DNA of 64,000 nucleotides from Pseudomonas sp. B20(2017) (GCF_002113125.1 NZ_NEJP01000006.1:124001-188000); one strand, 5' to 3'. Shown: positions 34,868 to 43,896, counted from the first letter of the stretch. The notes: generated by a model not told the origin, from the sequence alone. Numbers and translations: made by a program.

Positions 34868-35285
34868 GGTGAAACTCCTGATTTTCACTAGGAGCTACCA
34901 GCATCACTTGCAGATGATGGGTGGCAGCCATGTGCGGGTCTGCAAGACCGGGAAACCAGGCACCCGGCAGACCCGAGGGTCTCCCGCACAAAGCCGCCAT
35001 TGAGCGGACGCGAACGAGCGTCCTTTTGGCAGGCTGTGCAACTGGTTTTCCGGCGGGCTTGCAGACCCGATCACTGATGGGCAGTGACGGGAATCAAGTT
35101 ACGGTCGGAGGTCCAGACGCACAAGCCGGCGGATTCTGTCTTAGGTGTAGGGGACGGCGCAAGGCGCTGTGGGCATCTGGGTGTGACTTCAGGACTGATT
35201 TAAACAACCAATGCGCAGGGCGTTTAACTCCGGATAAAAGCCGGGCTGTCACCCAGTCCGGCTCGCTCGTCACAAAATCATGTTT
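34868..35285. other. Structured leader region upstream of DUF6124 (several hairpins)
   Basis: 418 bp without a supported gene. It holds a nested stem CGGGTCTGC (34935-34943) / GCAGACCCG (34967-34975) with an inner CGGG/CCCG pair, then GACCC/GGGTC, CCGC/GCGG and GGACGC/GCGTCC hairpins in a row up to about 35022, and a further GCAGACCCG copy at 35061-35069. An imperfect AGCCGG/CCGGCT hairpin lies at about 35238-35262. An open frame crosses it on the plus strand, but its peptide looks like translated structure. This may be a repeated intergenic element or a regulatory leader for DUF6124. Confidence 0.6.
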
Positions 35286-35615
35286 TCAGTTTCCGGACCA
35301 AAGAGCCCCATCACCTTCTCCAGCCGTAAAAGCCGCCCCCTCAATGTGATAAACCTGCGGCTCCTCTGAAAAATACCTCTCAAGTCCCAGCATAAAGACC
35401 CTGTGATCCTCCCCCGCCTCAAACTCCGTATGAGCCTTCAGCGACTCCCACCGCACGATCAAGTTGAACCGCTCCGGCGTTTCAATCCCCTGCGCAAGCA
35501 TGTGCCCGCCGTACCCGTTCGAGCGGCGGAGCAAAGGCGCAACCTCGGCAAATGCACGTCTGAACTCATCAACACGTTCTTTATAAACGGGCAACAAAGC
35601 GATCTCATAAATCAT
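35286..35615 (-). CDS. Antibiotic biosynthesis monooxygenase (ABM) domain protein
   Basis: 109 residues, a ferredoxin-like ABM fold: [22 protein letters not shown], then [26 protein letters not shown] and [13 protein letters not shown]. Such proteins act as cofactor-free quinone-forming monooxygenases or small-molecule sensors. It overlaps the upstream quinone-reductase-like gene by 4 nt, so both belong to one ArsR-controlled operon, and a quinone or aldehyde stress role is a reasonable inference. Confidence 0.85.
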   Translation of the reverse strand: MIYEIALLPVYKERVDEFRRAFAEVAPLLRRSNGYGGHMLAQGIETPERFNLIVRWESLKAHTEFEAGEDHRVFMLGLERYFSEEPQVYHIEGAAFTAGEGDGALWSGN

Positions 35616-36607
35616 GACGCATCCCCCGCAGAACCCGCCCGAAGCGACGGCTCAACCGCAATCGCAATCTTCCCTTGAAGACCGTTGTTGGGACTTTCCA
35701 GCCGAGCATGGGCAAGCGGAATCTCCGCAAGCGAATACACCGCGCCAACATGTGGCCGCAGTTGACCGCGCTCCACCAGGGCACTCAACTCATCGAGCTT
35801 GCCGCGGTTCTGGCGGGTGAAAACGAAGTGATAGCTCGCGTTCTTGCCCCAGGCCTGGACGAGGTTTTGTGGTTTGCCGATGTCGACGATCGAGACCACG
35901 CGGCCAAGTTGTGCGAGGGCGTCGGGGCTGCGCGAGAGGGTGTCGCCGCCGATGGTGTCGAATACCACGTCCACTCCGAGGCCATTGGTTTCTCGCAGGA
36001 TGGCGTCGACGTAGTCGCCCTTTTCGTAGTCGATGATCACATCGGCGCCCATACGGCGGACGAACTCGGCGTTTGCTTCGCGCGCGGTGGTGAACACTTT
36101 GGCGCCCATCGCTTTGGCGAGCTGGATGGCGACGTGTCCGACGCCGCCTGCGCCACCGTGGATCAGAATGCTCTCCCCCACTCTGAGCGCTGCCCGCACG
36201 ATCAAGGCTTCCCACGCCGTCCCACCCACCAGACTCAGGGTGGCCGCTTCGAGATGGCTCAGCGAGGAAGGTTTTTTGCCGATGATGCTGGCGGACGCCA
36301 CGTGGTACTCGGCATAGCTGCCGGGGCCGTCGAAGATTTGTGGCGTGTACCAGACTTCGTCGCCCGGCGCGAAAGCCGTCACGCCGGGGCCGACGGCTTC
36401 GACTACGCCGGAGACGTCATGTCCGGTGATGGCCGGCAGTTGCACCAGATCCTGATAGTCGCCGCGTCGGACTTGATAATCCAATGGATTGATCGAGGTG
36501 GCGTATACCCGGACAAGTACTTCCCCCGCTTCCGGCACGGGCTTGGGTACGTCGCAAAGTGCGAACGATTCCGGGTTGCCAAATGATTCAAGCAGCATCG
36601 CTTTCAT
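35612..36607 (-). CDS. Zinc-independent medium-chain dehydrogenase/quinone oxidoreductase
   Basis: 331 residues. The MDR fold is shown by [47 protein letters not shown] and the NAD(P)H-binding motif [23 protein letters not shown]. The zinc-ligand cysteines of alcohol dehydrogenases are missing, so it is a quinone/enone reductase type. ATG 36607 follows GAGGATTCACC. A perfect operator-like palindrome lies at 36634-36655, just upstream, which it shares in sequence with the ArsR gene promoter. It is first in an operon with the ABM protein. Confidence 0.9.
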   Translation of the reverse strand: MKAMLLESFGNPESFALCDVPKPVPEAGEVLVRVYATSINPLDYQVRRGDYQDLVQLPAITGHDVSGVVEAVGPGVTAFAPGDEVWYTPQIFDGPGSYAEYHVASASIIGKKPSSLSHLEAATLSLVGGTAWEALIVRAALRVGESILIHGGAGGVGHVAIQLAKAMGAKVFTTAREANAEFVRRMGADVIIDYEKGDYVDAILRETNGLGVDVVFDTIGGDTLSRSPDALAQLGRVVSIVDIGKPQNLVQAWGKNASYHFVFTRQNRGKLDELSALVERGQLRPHVGAVYSLAEIPLAHARLESPNNGLQGKIAIAVEPSLRAGSAGDAS

Positions 36608-36633
36608 GGTGAATCCTCGTATCGACAATAAGG

Positions 36634-36655
36634 GATATCGAGATATCTCGATATC
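36634..36655. promoter_or_regulatory. ArsR-type operator upstream of the quinone-reductase operon
   Basis: A perfect 22-bp palindrome whose core is ATATCGA-N6-TCGATAT (N6 = GATATC), 26 bp before the start codon at 36607. The same half-sites with the same spacing recur upstream of the arsR gene (36983-37002). Confidence 0.8.
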
Positions 36656-36670
36656 ATGCGGTAAATTTTT

Positions 36671-36973
36671 TTACAGCTCTTTCCCTATGACCTCGGCCAA
36701 AGCGCTGATGTTGGCTTCATTGCGCTTGTAGTAGGTCCACTGACCGATGCGCCTGACTTCAACCAGTCCCACGCGCTGCAGCGTTGCAAGATAACCGGAC
36801 ACCGTTGACTGCGAGAGTCCGATGCCCTCTTGAATACTGCTCACACACACGCCCACCGTGTGAACGTCACCCTCATCCTGCGGGGGGAAATTCTTTACGG
36901 GGTCTTTCAAGCCTTTCAGGATTTCAAGCCGTACCGGGTTTGAGAGTGCTTTGAATACTTCGATCAGGTCCAT
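36671..36973 (-). CDS. ArsR-family transcriptional regulator
   Basis: 100 residues, winged helix: MDLIEVFKALSNPVRLEILKGL, then a recognition region EGIGLSQSTVSGYLATLQRVGLVEVRR and QWTYYKRNE. One Cys (CVSSI, about residue 43) precedes the DNA-binding helices and could be part of a redox or electrophile sensor. It lies directly upstream of the quinone-reductase/ABM operon on the same strand, and an ATATCGA-N6-TCGATAT palindrome sits 9 bp before its own start as well as before that operon, so autoregulation plus operon repression is likely. Confidence 0.9.
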   Translation of the reverse strand: MDLIEVFKALSNPVRLEILKGLKDPVKNFPPQDEGDVHTVGVCVSSIQEGIGLSQSTVSGYLATLQRVGLVEVRRIGQWTYYKRNEANISALAEVIGKEL

Positions 36974-36982
36974 GCCGCGAGA

Positions 36983-37002
36983 ATATCGAGATTATTCGAT
37001 AT
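36983..37002. promoter_or_regulatory. ArsR-type operator upstream of the arsR gene
   Basis: ATATCGA (36983-36989), six bases GATTAT, TCGATAT (36996-37002). It is 9 bp before the ATG of the ArsR gene and has the same arms and spacing as the site at 36634-36655. Confidence 0.8.
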
Positions 37003-37062
37003 GTCAATACGCTGTTTGACCCACGACAAGCCTCCCGCCTGCCGACAGCTCGGCAAAGCTCG

Positions 37063-37947
37063 TCAAACCGCCAGAACGCAGCAAGGCACCTGATAAAGAA
37101 TGTGCTCGGTGGTACTGCCCAACCACTTGCTCAGACCCCGCTTGCGAACCCTGCCCATCACGATGACATCGACATGCTGCTCGTCGGCGAACTCGCTCAG
37201 CACGGTGACTGCCCGGCCTTCAATGAAGTGGCGCTGACTGGAGGCCACACCGGAATGCCCGGCCAGTCGAAGAAACGATTTTTGCAGGTCCTCGCGCAGT
37301 GACCGGGTCAGCTCGGCCAGCGGCAATCCGCCCATGTCCGCCAGGTACCCGGCGGAAATATCGCAGGCATAGAGCAAGTGCAACTCGGCGTCGCACTGAA
37401 TGGCCAGGGCATTGGCCTGCCGGATGATCTGCTCGTTCAACGAGTTGTCGTCGGACTCGATATCCGACACCTCGACCGCCGCCAGCACTTTGCGAGGCAA
37501 TACATAGCCGCTTCCGCCCACCAGATAGACAGGTACCGGACAATCGCGCAGTAATTGCCAGTCCAGCGGCGTGTAAAACGCGCGTCTGAGGGCGGACACC
37601 TGTTCGATTTCCTTGATCAGCAGATCGGGCTCATACGCTTTGACGTGATCAAGGATGCGCTGCTCCACATCAGCGGCCCATTCCACTTCGATGGTCACCT
37701 CGATCCGCCTGCCGCGCAGATTGACCGCCCGGGCCTCCAGCGTTTGCCGATGATCCTGAAGAAATGCCTCGCGCGCCTGTTGCCGGTTGCCTGTTTCCAG
37801 CAGCGACAAACCGTCGAGCGAAGGAATCAGCGCCAATATGTGCAAACGCGCGCCGCTGGCCCTGGCCAGCGCTGCTGCATGATTGATCGCGCCGGACTCG
37901 CGCAGGAGCGGATTGATGATCAGCAGCAACCGCTGATACTGGCTCAT
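37063..37947 (-). CDS. Two-domain universal stress protein
   Basis: 294 residues made of two Usp folds (about 1-145 and 150-294), as in UspE. The first begins YQRLLLIINPLLRES and contains the family stretch TPLDWQLLRDCPVPVYLV; the second begins VLAAVEVSD and ends with VIVMGRVRKRGLSKWLGSTTEHILYQ. Two-domain Usps support survival under oxygen or nutrient limitation. It overlaps the upstream Usp gene by 4 nt and would share its Anr-box promoter at 38951. Confidence 0.9.
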   Translation of the reverse strand: MSQYQRLLLIINPLLRESGAINHAAALARASGARLHILALIPSLDGLSLLETGNRQQAREAFLQDHRQTLEARAVNLRGRRIEVTIEVEWAADVEQRILDHVKAYEPDLLIKEIEQVSALRRAFYTPLDWQLLRDCPVPVYLVGGSGYVLPRKVLAAVEVSDIESDDNSLNEQIIRQANALAIQCDAELHLLYACDISAGYLADMGGLPLAELTRSLREDLQKSFLRLAGHSGVASSQRHFIEGRAVTVLSEFADEQHVDVIVMGRVRKRGLSKWLGSTTEHILYQVPCCVLAV

Positions 37948-38891
37948 GGCAACCTCTCGTCAGCTGAGTGACTGTCTACGCCGGCTCTGACGCCCGGCCC
38001 CACTGCCAGAATGCTACCGGGTACCGAATACAATGCCCGTTCGGTAGTGCTGCCGATCAATCGATCGATACCGGTCCGGTGTACGGTGCCCATCACGACC
38101 ACATCCGCCACGTATTGCTCGACAAACTCGCTGATGACCGGCACCGGCAGCCCCATCACAAAATGGCGTCGCTCGGGTGGAATCTCGTAGCGTTCAGCCA
38201 GATTGATGAACGCCTGATGCAGGGACTGCCGCAGCTCCTCGACAAAATCCATTCCCCACCCGGCACCGACCAGCGGCGCATCGCCATTGAATGCCGGTGA
38301 CAGGTCATAAGCGTAGAGCAGGTGCATGGGCGCGTCGCATTGCGCGGCCAGCGCGTTGGCGGTCTGAATGATGGTGTCATTCAGACCGCTGATCTGGGTC
38401 TCTGGATCGAACGGATCCACGGCCGCAACGATGCGATGCGGCAGGCTGTAACGGACCTCGTTGACCAGATGCACGGGCACGGGGCACTCGCGCAGCAAAT
38501 GGCAATCCAGCGGCGTGATGAAAACCCGTTTAAGCAGGGGTTCCATCGCCACGTCTTTGATCAATACATCAGGATTGAGGTCTGCGACAGCCCGCAAAAT
38601 GTCCAGTTGCGGGTGCGTGGTGAACACCACCTCCACTGTCACCTTCAATCCCTGTCCTGAAAGTTGCTCAAGCTGATCGGCAACCCAGCGACGATGGTGA
38701 CGCAGGTATCGCTGATAGCCGGCCTCGTCGATTTTGTCCTCCCACAGCCGGACAACCGGGGCCGGCTCAGTGAATACCCGAACATCCAGCGCCGCCCCGC
38801 TCGCCTTGGCCAGCGCCACTGCGCGCAGCATGGCGGGCGTCTGATGCAGGGTTCGGTCGGCGACCAGCAGCAAACGTTGATATTGCCCCAT
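37944..38891 (-). CDS. Two-domain universal stress protein
   Basis: 315 residues with tandem Usp domains (YQRLLLVADRTLHQTPAMLRAVALAK; second domain from about 160, IVAAVDPFDPETQ; C-terminal VVVMGTVHRTGIDRLIGSTTERALYSVPG). ATG 38891 follows GGAGGTGTG. It is first in a two-gene operon with another Usp. A perfect Anr/Fnr box (38951-38964) lies 59 nt before the start, placing it in the low-oxygen regulon. Confidence 0.9.
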   Translation of the reverse strand: MGQYQRLLLVADRTLHQTPAMLRAVALAKASGAALDVRVFTEPAPVVRLWEDKIDEAGYQRYLRHHRRWVADQLEQLSGQGLKVTVEVVFTTHPQLDILRAVADLNPDVLIKDVAMEPLLKRVFITPLDCHLLRECPVPVHLVNEVRYSLPHRIVAAVDPFDPETQISGLNDTIIQTANALAAQCDAPMHLLYAYDLSPAFNGDAPLVGAGWGMDFVEELRQSLHQAFINLAERYEIPPERRHFVMGLPVPVISEFVEQYVADVVVMGTVHRTGIDRLIGSTTERALYSVPGSILAVGPGVRAGVDSHSADERLP

Positions 38892-38950
38892 CACACACCT
38901 CCGCAAGACAACCACAGGCTTTGAGACTGAGCCTGACTGCCGGCGCGCAG

Positions 38951-38964
38951 TTGATTTACATCAA
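38951..38964. promoter_or_regulatory. Anr/Fnr box (TTGATTTACATCAA)
   Basis: Perfect TTGAT-N4-ATCAA, 59 nt before the Usp operon start at 38891 and 130 nt before the GNAT gene at 39095. The first distance fits activation at -41.5 with a short leader. Confidence 0.88.
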
Positions 38965-39094
38965 CTGCGGACGATTCAACATCGCCGGTCTCTGACCCAG
39001 ATCAGATTCCTGCCCTTCGAGCGGCGTAGAAAGAAAGCGACTGCGGGGCGCTGTGTCCCGTGCCCGTCTCCAAAACCGCAGGGAGGTTCTCCTC

Positions 39095-39658
39095 ATGCTC
39101 ACCGTCAAAGACCACAACGAACGAGCCGCCGTTGCCTATGCCTCGATCGCCGGCCAACACTGGATCGAAGCACTCAAGGACGGTCGTCATGTACTGATCC
39201 GGCCTCTTTCGGAAAAGGATCGGGAACGCGAATATGCGTTCATCAAACGCTTGTCTCCCGAGTCGCGACATATGCGCTTTCTGGCGCAGATCAACGAACC
39301 GTCGGGCACGATGCTGGACCAATTGATGGACACCGATAATCGCCTGCGCCTGGCTTATGTAGCGCTGGTGTACGACAACGGTCAATTGATCGAAATCGGC
39401 GTAAGCCGCTATGCCGCCACGGGTGAACACGAGTGCGAATGCGCCGTTACCGTTGCCGATGAATGGACGCATCTGGGGTTGGGGACATTATTGATGGAGC
39501 ACTTGATCACGGCGGCGCGCAAGAATGGAATGCACCGAATGTACTCGGTCGATGCCGCCAGCAACGCCCAAATGCGGGACCTGGCCCGGACGTTGGGGTT
39601 TGAACGAAACAGCGATCCTGAAGATCCTCGCCAGGTCATTCACAGCCTGTACTTGTAG
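39095..39658 (+). CDS. GNAT-family N-acetyltransferase
   Basis: 187 residues. The acetyl-CoA-binding core is seen in ECECAVTVADEWTHLGLGTLLMEHLITAARKNG (Q/R-x-x-G-x-G/A loop as THLGLGT) after DGRHVLIRPLSEKDRE. The layout resembles the GNAT domain attached to ADP-forming acyl-CoA synthetases and Pat-type protein acetyltransferases. ATG 39095 follows GGGAGG. It is divergent from the Usp operon and could share the Anr box at 38951. Protein acetylation under low oxygen would be a reasonable role, but the substrate is unknown. Confidence 0.86.
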   Translation: MLTVKDHNERAAVAYASIAGQHWIEALKDGRHVLIRPLSEKDREREYAFIKRLSPESRHMRFLAQINEPSGTMLDQLMDTDNRLRLAYVALVYDNGQLIEIGVSRYAATGEHECECAVTVADEWTHLGLGTLLMEHLITAARKNGMHRMYSVDAASNAQMRDLARTLGFERNSDPEDPRQVIHSLYL

Positions 39659-39707
39659 CCTCTGCGGCCGGCGAACGTCCAAACGGGCGATCGCCGGCGC
39701 TTCGGCG

Positions 39708-40625
39708 CTAAAGCCCCCTGCCCGGCTTGATCGCCAACACACTGCACGGTGCCCGCTGCAGGAGCTGTTCGGCGGTGGTGCCCAGCCGTTTGCTCATGCC
39801 TTTGTGCTGCACCGTACCCGCGACGATGACGTCGACATTCTGCTCTTCGACGAATCGGCAAATGGCCGGCACCGGCACACCTTCGATGAAATGGCGACAG
39901 TCCGTCGACACGCCGTGACGCTCGGCCATCGCGGCAAACGCCTCATGCTGTGCCGTCCCCAATGCCTCGTAGATGCCGGTGGCCAGCGGTAACGCGCCGA
40001 AACCGTAGTCTTGCGCATACGCGGCGGTCCAATCGTAAACGTGCAATAACTGCAGCCGGGCATTGCACACCTCGGCCAGCTTCGATGCCGCGTCGATGAT
40101 CTGGTCGTAGAACAGCAGATCCTGATCTTCGCTGCGCAGCACGTCGATGATCGCCAGAACATGACGGGGGCGTGGGTTCAAGGCATTGGTCACCAAGTGT
40201 GCCGGAATCGGGCAGTCGCGCAGCAGTTGCCAGTCCAGCGGGGTGAAGAACACCCGTTTCAGGGCCGACTCTTCATGGGCATCCTTGATGATCATCACCA
40301 GCGGCATTTCATTGATGAATTGCACAATCTCCGCGTACGGTTCCTGAACCCACACCACTTCGCTCGTGACGACGATCCCGTGTCCACGCATCCGGGTCGC
40401 CTGTTCTTCGAGCCAATGGCGATGCTTCTCCAGGTAGGCGTCACGGACCACTGCCACCTGGTCGGGGGCAAACAGTCCGGCCACGGCCAGCGCCTGCAAA
40501 TAATCGAACGCCACGATATGCAGCGGTCTTTGCAGCGCCTGGGCCAATGCCAAGGCACGATCGAATGCCGGCGTGTGGTCCATGGCGGATGGAGCGATCA
40601 GCAGCAGGCGGGGTTCCTGTGACAT
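39708..40625 (-). CDS. Two-domain universal stress protein
   Basis: 305 residues, two Usp folds: LLLIAPSAMDHTPAFDRALALAQAL, HIVAFDYLQALAVAGLF, family stretch TPLDWQLLRDCPIPAHLV near residue 135, second domain HVLAIIDVLRSEDQD and C-terminal VIVAGTVQHKGMSKRLGTTAEQLLQ. ATG 40625 follows CGAGGTGCACC. An Anr-like box (40693-40706) lies 67 nt upstream. Closely similar to the Usps at 43897 and 47194 (shared HIVAFDY and W-x-E-E-x-A segments), suggesting local duplication. Confidence 0.9.
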   Translation of the reverse strand: MSQEPRLLLIAPSAMDHTPAFDRALALAQALQRPLHIVAFDYLQALAVAGLFAPDQVAVVRDAYLEKHRHWLEEQATRMRGHGIVVTSEVVWVQEPYAEIVQFINEMPLVMIIKDAHEESALKRVFFTPLDWQLLRDCPIPAHLVTNALNPRPRHVLAIIDVLRSEDQDLLFYDQIIDAASKLAEVCNARLQLLHVYDWTAAYAQDYGFGALPLATGIYEALGTAQHEAFAAMAERHGVSTDCRHFIEGVPVPAICRFVEEQNVDVIVAGTVQHKGMSKRLGTTAEQLLQRAPCSVLAIKPGRGL

Positions 40626-40692
40626 GGTGCACCTCGACATTGAGCGATGGCAGGGAATTAAACTCACGCTGGCCCTTTTACCGACAACCACT

Positions 40693-40706
40693 TTGATTTT
40701 TGTCAG
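40693..40706. promoter_or_regulatory. Anr/Fnr-like box (TTGATTTTTGTCAG)
   Basis: Left half perfect, right half GTCAG with two mismatches to ATCAA. 67 nt before the Usp start at 40625. Confidence 0.65.
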
Positions 40707-40713
40707 TGTCCGG

Positions 40714-41964
40714 TCAAATCGTCGCTTGATTCACCAGCAGACCGGCCCACATGGCAGCGGTCAGCAGAATCTGGCCGGGTATGACATACGCGGCAAAACG
40801 TCGTCCGCCACTGATCCAGGCCACCAGGCATTTGCTCAATGCGTTGCTGCTGACCGCCAGCAGCACGGGTGGCGCAATGGCGCTGTAAGCCAACAGACCA
40901 CCCTTGGCGAGGGTGGCAATCGAAGCCGTGGAAGAATGCGCATCGGCGAATCCGCTGAGTACGGCGGTCAGCATCACGCCCGCCTCGCCAAAGTAGTCGA
41001 GCATCAACGAAGACAAGAACGTCACCCCGGCCATGGTCAACGTGACCGCCAGCGCGAGTTTGAGATTGAACGCCCCGCCGACCTTGATCGGCTGGTTCGC
41101 AGCGACCGCAGGTTTGGGGAACAGCAAACACATACTGAACAGTAGCGTAACGATGATTCCGGCCAGCAACGGTCCCCACAGGTGCGGCAACAGCGCGGTG
41201 TCGACCGCGCCGAGGATCAGCGCGACCTGCGCCGCCGTGGCCAGGTTCGACAGCAGGGCCGCCGAACTCAATACTTTGAGGTGCTCCGGGTCTTTGCGGG
41301 CGATGTGCCCCATCGCCGCGATCGTCATGGTGCTGGAGGCGAAACCGGAGGCGATGGCGCTGACCGCATAGCCGTAGCGCACCCCCAACGTGCGCACGGC
41401 GATATGCCCGATGGCGCCGACGGCCATCAGCAACACGGTCAATGTGCAAAGGGTGCGCAGGTTTAGCGCCGAGTAGGGGCCGATGAACCGGTCAGGCGTC
41501 AGCGGCAACACCACCAGCGCTGCGATCAGCAGCACCAGCCCATCGCGCATCTCCGCTTCGCTCAACTGGCTGCGGGCGAAATGATGGAGTTTCTGCCGGT
41601 AAGCCAACAGCCCCGCCATGACCACGCCAACGGCGATTGCCAATTCCGGCGCTGTACCACACAGCGCGCCCAGTACCAGCACCGTGAGCAAGGCCACTTC
41701 GCTGGTTACCCCTGGATCACTGCTCAGGCTGCGCCAATAAGCCACGCTGATCAGCACCGCCAGACAGCCGCCCACAATGCCCACCAGCAGCGCGCCGCCC
41801 ACTTGCATCGCGACGTAACCCAGCAACGCCGTGATCGCAAATGTGCGCAACCCGGCGCAGGCACGGCTGTCGCCGCGCCCTTTGTGCCGCTCGCGCTCCA
41901 GACCGACCAGCATGCCGATCCCCAGCGCCGCGGCGGCTCCGGCCAGACCCAGTGCGTTAGTCAT
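40714..41964 (-). CDS. MgtC/SapB N-domain plus DUF4010 membrane protein
   Basis: 416 residues, about 12 membrane helices. Residues 1-140 match the MgtC/SapB membrane domain (ALGIGMLVGLERERHKG, GLRTFAITALLGYVA), and the rest matches DUF4010 (RTLGVRYGYAVSAIASGFASSTMTIAAMG, AVLSGFADAHSSTASIA). The substrate is unknown; MgtC relatives influence ATP synthase activity and magnesium homeostasis, which may not apply to this long form. It overlaps by 4 nt the 70-residue gene upstream and shares its Anr-box promoter. Confidence 0.88.
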   Translation of the reverse strand: MTNALGLAGAAAALGIGMLVGLERERHKGRGDSRACAGLRTFAITALLGYVAMQVGGALLVGIVGGCLAVLISVAYWRSLSSDPGVTSEVALLTVLVLGALCGTAPELAIAVGVVMAGLLAYRQKLHHFARSQLSEAEMRDGLVLLIAALVVLPLTPDRFIGPYSALNLRTLCTLTVLLMAVGAIGHIAVRTLGVRYGYAVSAIASGFASSTMTIAAMGHIARKDPEHLKVLSSAALLSNLATAAQVALILGAVDTALLPHLWGPLLAGIIVTLLFSMCLLFPKPAVAANQPIKVGGAFNLKLALAVTLTMAGVTFLSSLMLDYFGEAGVMLTAVLSGFADAHSSTASIATLAKGGLLAYSAIAPPVLLAVSSNALSKCLVAWISGGRRFAAYVIPGQILLTAAMWAGLLVNQATI

Positions 41965-42173
41965 AGCGCGACGGGATCACGGGCGCGCGCGACCTTTGGT
42001 CGTGCAACCGGCGCTGTATCGACAATTGTTGGCCACACATGAGGCGCATCGATCCTTGCCTTGAGCTGATCGACAAAAGATTGCGCAGCGACCTTGCTGT
42101 CAAACCTGACCACGAACGCATCCATTCGCACGATCCATTGGTCGCCGCTTGGTCCACTGATTTCAATGTTCAT
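41961..42173 (-). CDS. Small hypothetical protein coupled to the MgtC/DUF4010 gene
   Basis: 70 residues (MNIEISGPSGDQWIVRMDAFVVRFDSK, then AAQSFVDQLKARIDAPHVWP). It starts at ATG 42173 after GGAGGTGATCG and ends 4 nt inside the membrane-protein gene. A compact beta-beta-alpha pattern, no signal peptide, no known family. It would be the first product of the Anr-controlled transcript. Confidence 0.78.
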   Translation of the reverse strand: MNIEISGPSGDQWIVRMDAFVVRFDSKVAAQSFVDQLKARIDAPHVWPTIVDTAPVARPKVARARDPVAL

Positions 42174-42359
42174 CGATCACCTCCAATCGCCGAAGACAAT
42201 CCGACATGCAGTCACCGTTACACCCCTCGATGCAGTGTCGTGAGCTCGCCATGAGTGGCCGTCGCCGATGCCCTTGAGCGCCTCGGTATCAAGCGAGCAT
42301 CGCGGTCATCTGCCGGGGTGGGCGCTGAACCAGACTGCGCCGGGCTAGGCGACCGACCC

Positions 42360-42373
42360 TTGATAATGATCAA
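42360..42373. promoter_or_regulatory. Anr/Fnr box (TTGATAATGATCAA)
   Basis: Perfect TTGAT-N4-ATCAA, 186 nt before the 70-residue gene at 42173. The longer distance suggests a long leader or a second function. The spacer is identical to the box at 47036. Confidence 0.8.
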
Positions 42374-42409
42374 CAATCCACGCCGCAAACGGTTGGGGGA
42401 ATCCCTGCG

Positions 42410-43798
42410 TCAGCGCTGCCGATCCATATCGAAGTCACATCGAGCCAGATCCACGCTGTCGCGATACTCCGGCACCGACACCGGCCATCCCAGTTCCAGG
42501 CTGATGCGGCGGCGCAGCGTGTCGGAAGCGTTTGGTTCACCGTGCACCACGAAGGTGTGTTTCGGCGGCCGCTTGAATCCACGCAACCACTGCATGATTT
42601 CATCGGCGTCGGCATGCGCCGACAGGGTTTGCATGGGCACCACCTCGGCGTTGATGGGTACGTCCCTGCCATGGATGCGTACGCTGGGAGCGCCCGCGAC
42701 AATCTGCGCCCCACGGGTGCCACCGGCCTGAAAGCCCGGCATCAACAATGTGTTGAGCGGGTTGGGAGCCAGCGCCTTGAGATGATGGACGACCCGCCCT
42801 CCCGTCGCCATGCCGCTGGCAGCAATGATCACTGCCGGCGTGCGCAGTTGATCAAGCTCTCTCGAGTCCTGGACCGTCCGGACAAACTGCGCGACATGGC
42901 ACATGCCGTCGCAGTCCTGCGCAGACAATTTGTGCTCGCTGCGAAATCGCTGATACAGGTCCGTGACATCAGTAGCCATGGGGCTGTTAAGGTAGACAGG
43001 AAGATCGGGAATCGCTTTTGTACGTTTCAATTGATACAGGTGATACATCAGCAATTGGGCACGTCCGACTGCGAACGATGGCACCAGCGTGATGCCTCGG
43101 CGCAACGCAGTACGGTTGATGACCTTGGCCAACTGTTGATGCGGTGATTCGGCTGGATGCTTACGGTCGCCGTACGTTGACTCCACCAGCAGAAAATCTG
43201 CTTGCTCGATCGTTTCCGGGGCAAGCATCAAGGGATCATCCGGTCGGCCAAGATCTCCTGAAAACACCAGGGACTGTCCGTCGGCAACCACCGTGACCGT
43301 TGCTGCACCCAGGATATGCCCGGCGCAGTGTAGTTCGATGGTCATGCCGGGGATGATTTGAACCTTGTGACGCAACTCCACCGGCCGTAACAGTTTCAAT
43401 GCTTGTGCCGCGTCTTGTTCGGTGTAAAGCGGCAGCGCCGGATTGTGCTTGGAGAAACCATGCCGATTGGCGAACTCAGCCTCCTCTTCCTGCAATCGAC
43501 CGCTGTCCAGCAACAGGATTTTTACCAGTTCACAGGTCGCTGGTGTGGCGTAGACCGGGCCGCGATAACCATTGCGTACCAATACCGGCAGATAGCCGCT
43601 GTGATCGAGATGGGCATGGGTCAGCACAACCGCGTCAAGACCGCCGAGAGGGAGCGGGAACGGGTCGCGGTTGTGCAGTCGCAGTTGCTTGTAGCCCTGG
43701 AACAGGCCGCAATCGACCAGCACATGTTGCTCATGATGTTCCAGCAAATACTTGCTGCCCGTCACCGTGCCCGCAGCACCCAGAAATGTGATTCGCAT
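42410..43798 (-). CDS. MBL-fold hydrolase with beta-CASP and RNA-specificity domains (CPSF-like)
   Basis: 462 residues. The metallo-beta-lactamase core shows HAHLDHSG (residues about 61-68), HILGAATV and FSGDLGR; the beta-CASP region follows (VYLNSPMATDVTDLYQRF), then SGMATGGRVVHHL and the RMMBL end with SAHADADEIMQWL and FVVHGEPNA. The family comprises nucleases acting on RNA, and in some cases enzymes of unknown substrate. It is monocistronic with an Anr box 60 nt before the start, so it may alter RNA turnover when oxygen falls. Confidence 0.92.
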   Translation of the reverse strand: MRITFLGAAGTVTGSKYLLEHHEQHVLVDCGLFQGYKQLRLHNRDPFPLPLGGLDAVVLTHAHLDHSGYLPVLVRNGYRGPVYATPATCELVKILLLDSGRLQEEEAEFANRHGFSKHNPALPLYTEQDAAQALKLLRPVELRHKVQIIPGMTIELHCAGHILGAATVTVVADGQSLVFSGDLGRPDDPLMLAPETIEQADFLLVESTYGDRKHPAESPHQQLAKVINRTALRRGITLVPSFAVGRAQLLMYHLYQLKRTKAIPDLPVYLNSPMATDVTDLYQRFRSEHKLSAQDCDGMCHVAQFVRTVQDSRELDQLRTPAVIIAASGMATGGRVVHHLKALAPNPLNTLLMPGFQAGGTRGAQIVAGAPSVRIHGRDVPINAEVVPMQTLSAHADADEIMQWLRGFKRPPKHTFVVHGEPNASDTLRRRISLELGWPVSVPEYRDSVDLARCDFDMDRQR

Positions 43799-43858
43799 GG
43801 CCGTTTCCTTGAACGCTCAGAGGAGCACTATTGAGCGCTCCTTTTGGCTCGGGAGCCG

Positions 43859-43872
43859 TTGATTTTTATCAA
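43859..43872. promoter_or_regulatory. Anr/Fnr box (TTGATTTTTATCAA)
   Basis: Perfect TTGAT-N4-ATCAA, 60 nt before the MBL hydrolase start at 43798. Confidence 0.88.
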
Positions 43873-43896
43873 CTGCTGACCTGACAACGCTCACTT

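Noticed and set aside
34921..35349. 142-codon plus-strand frame in the DUF6124 leader
   Set aside because: Its peptide is what the structured repeats encode; no ribosome site and no protein pattern.
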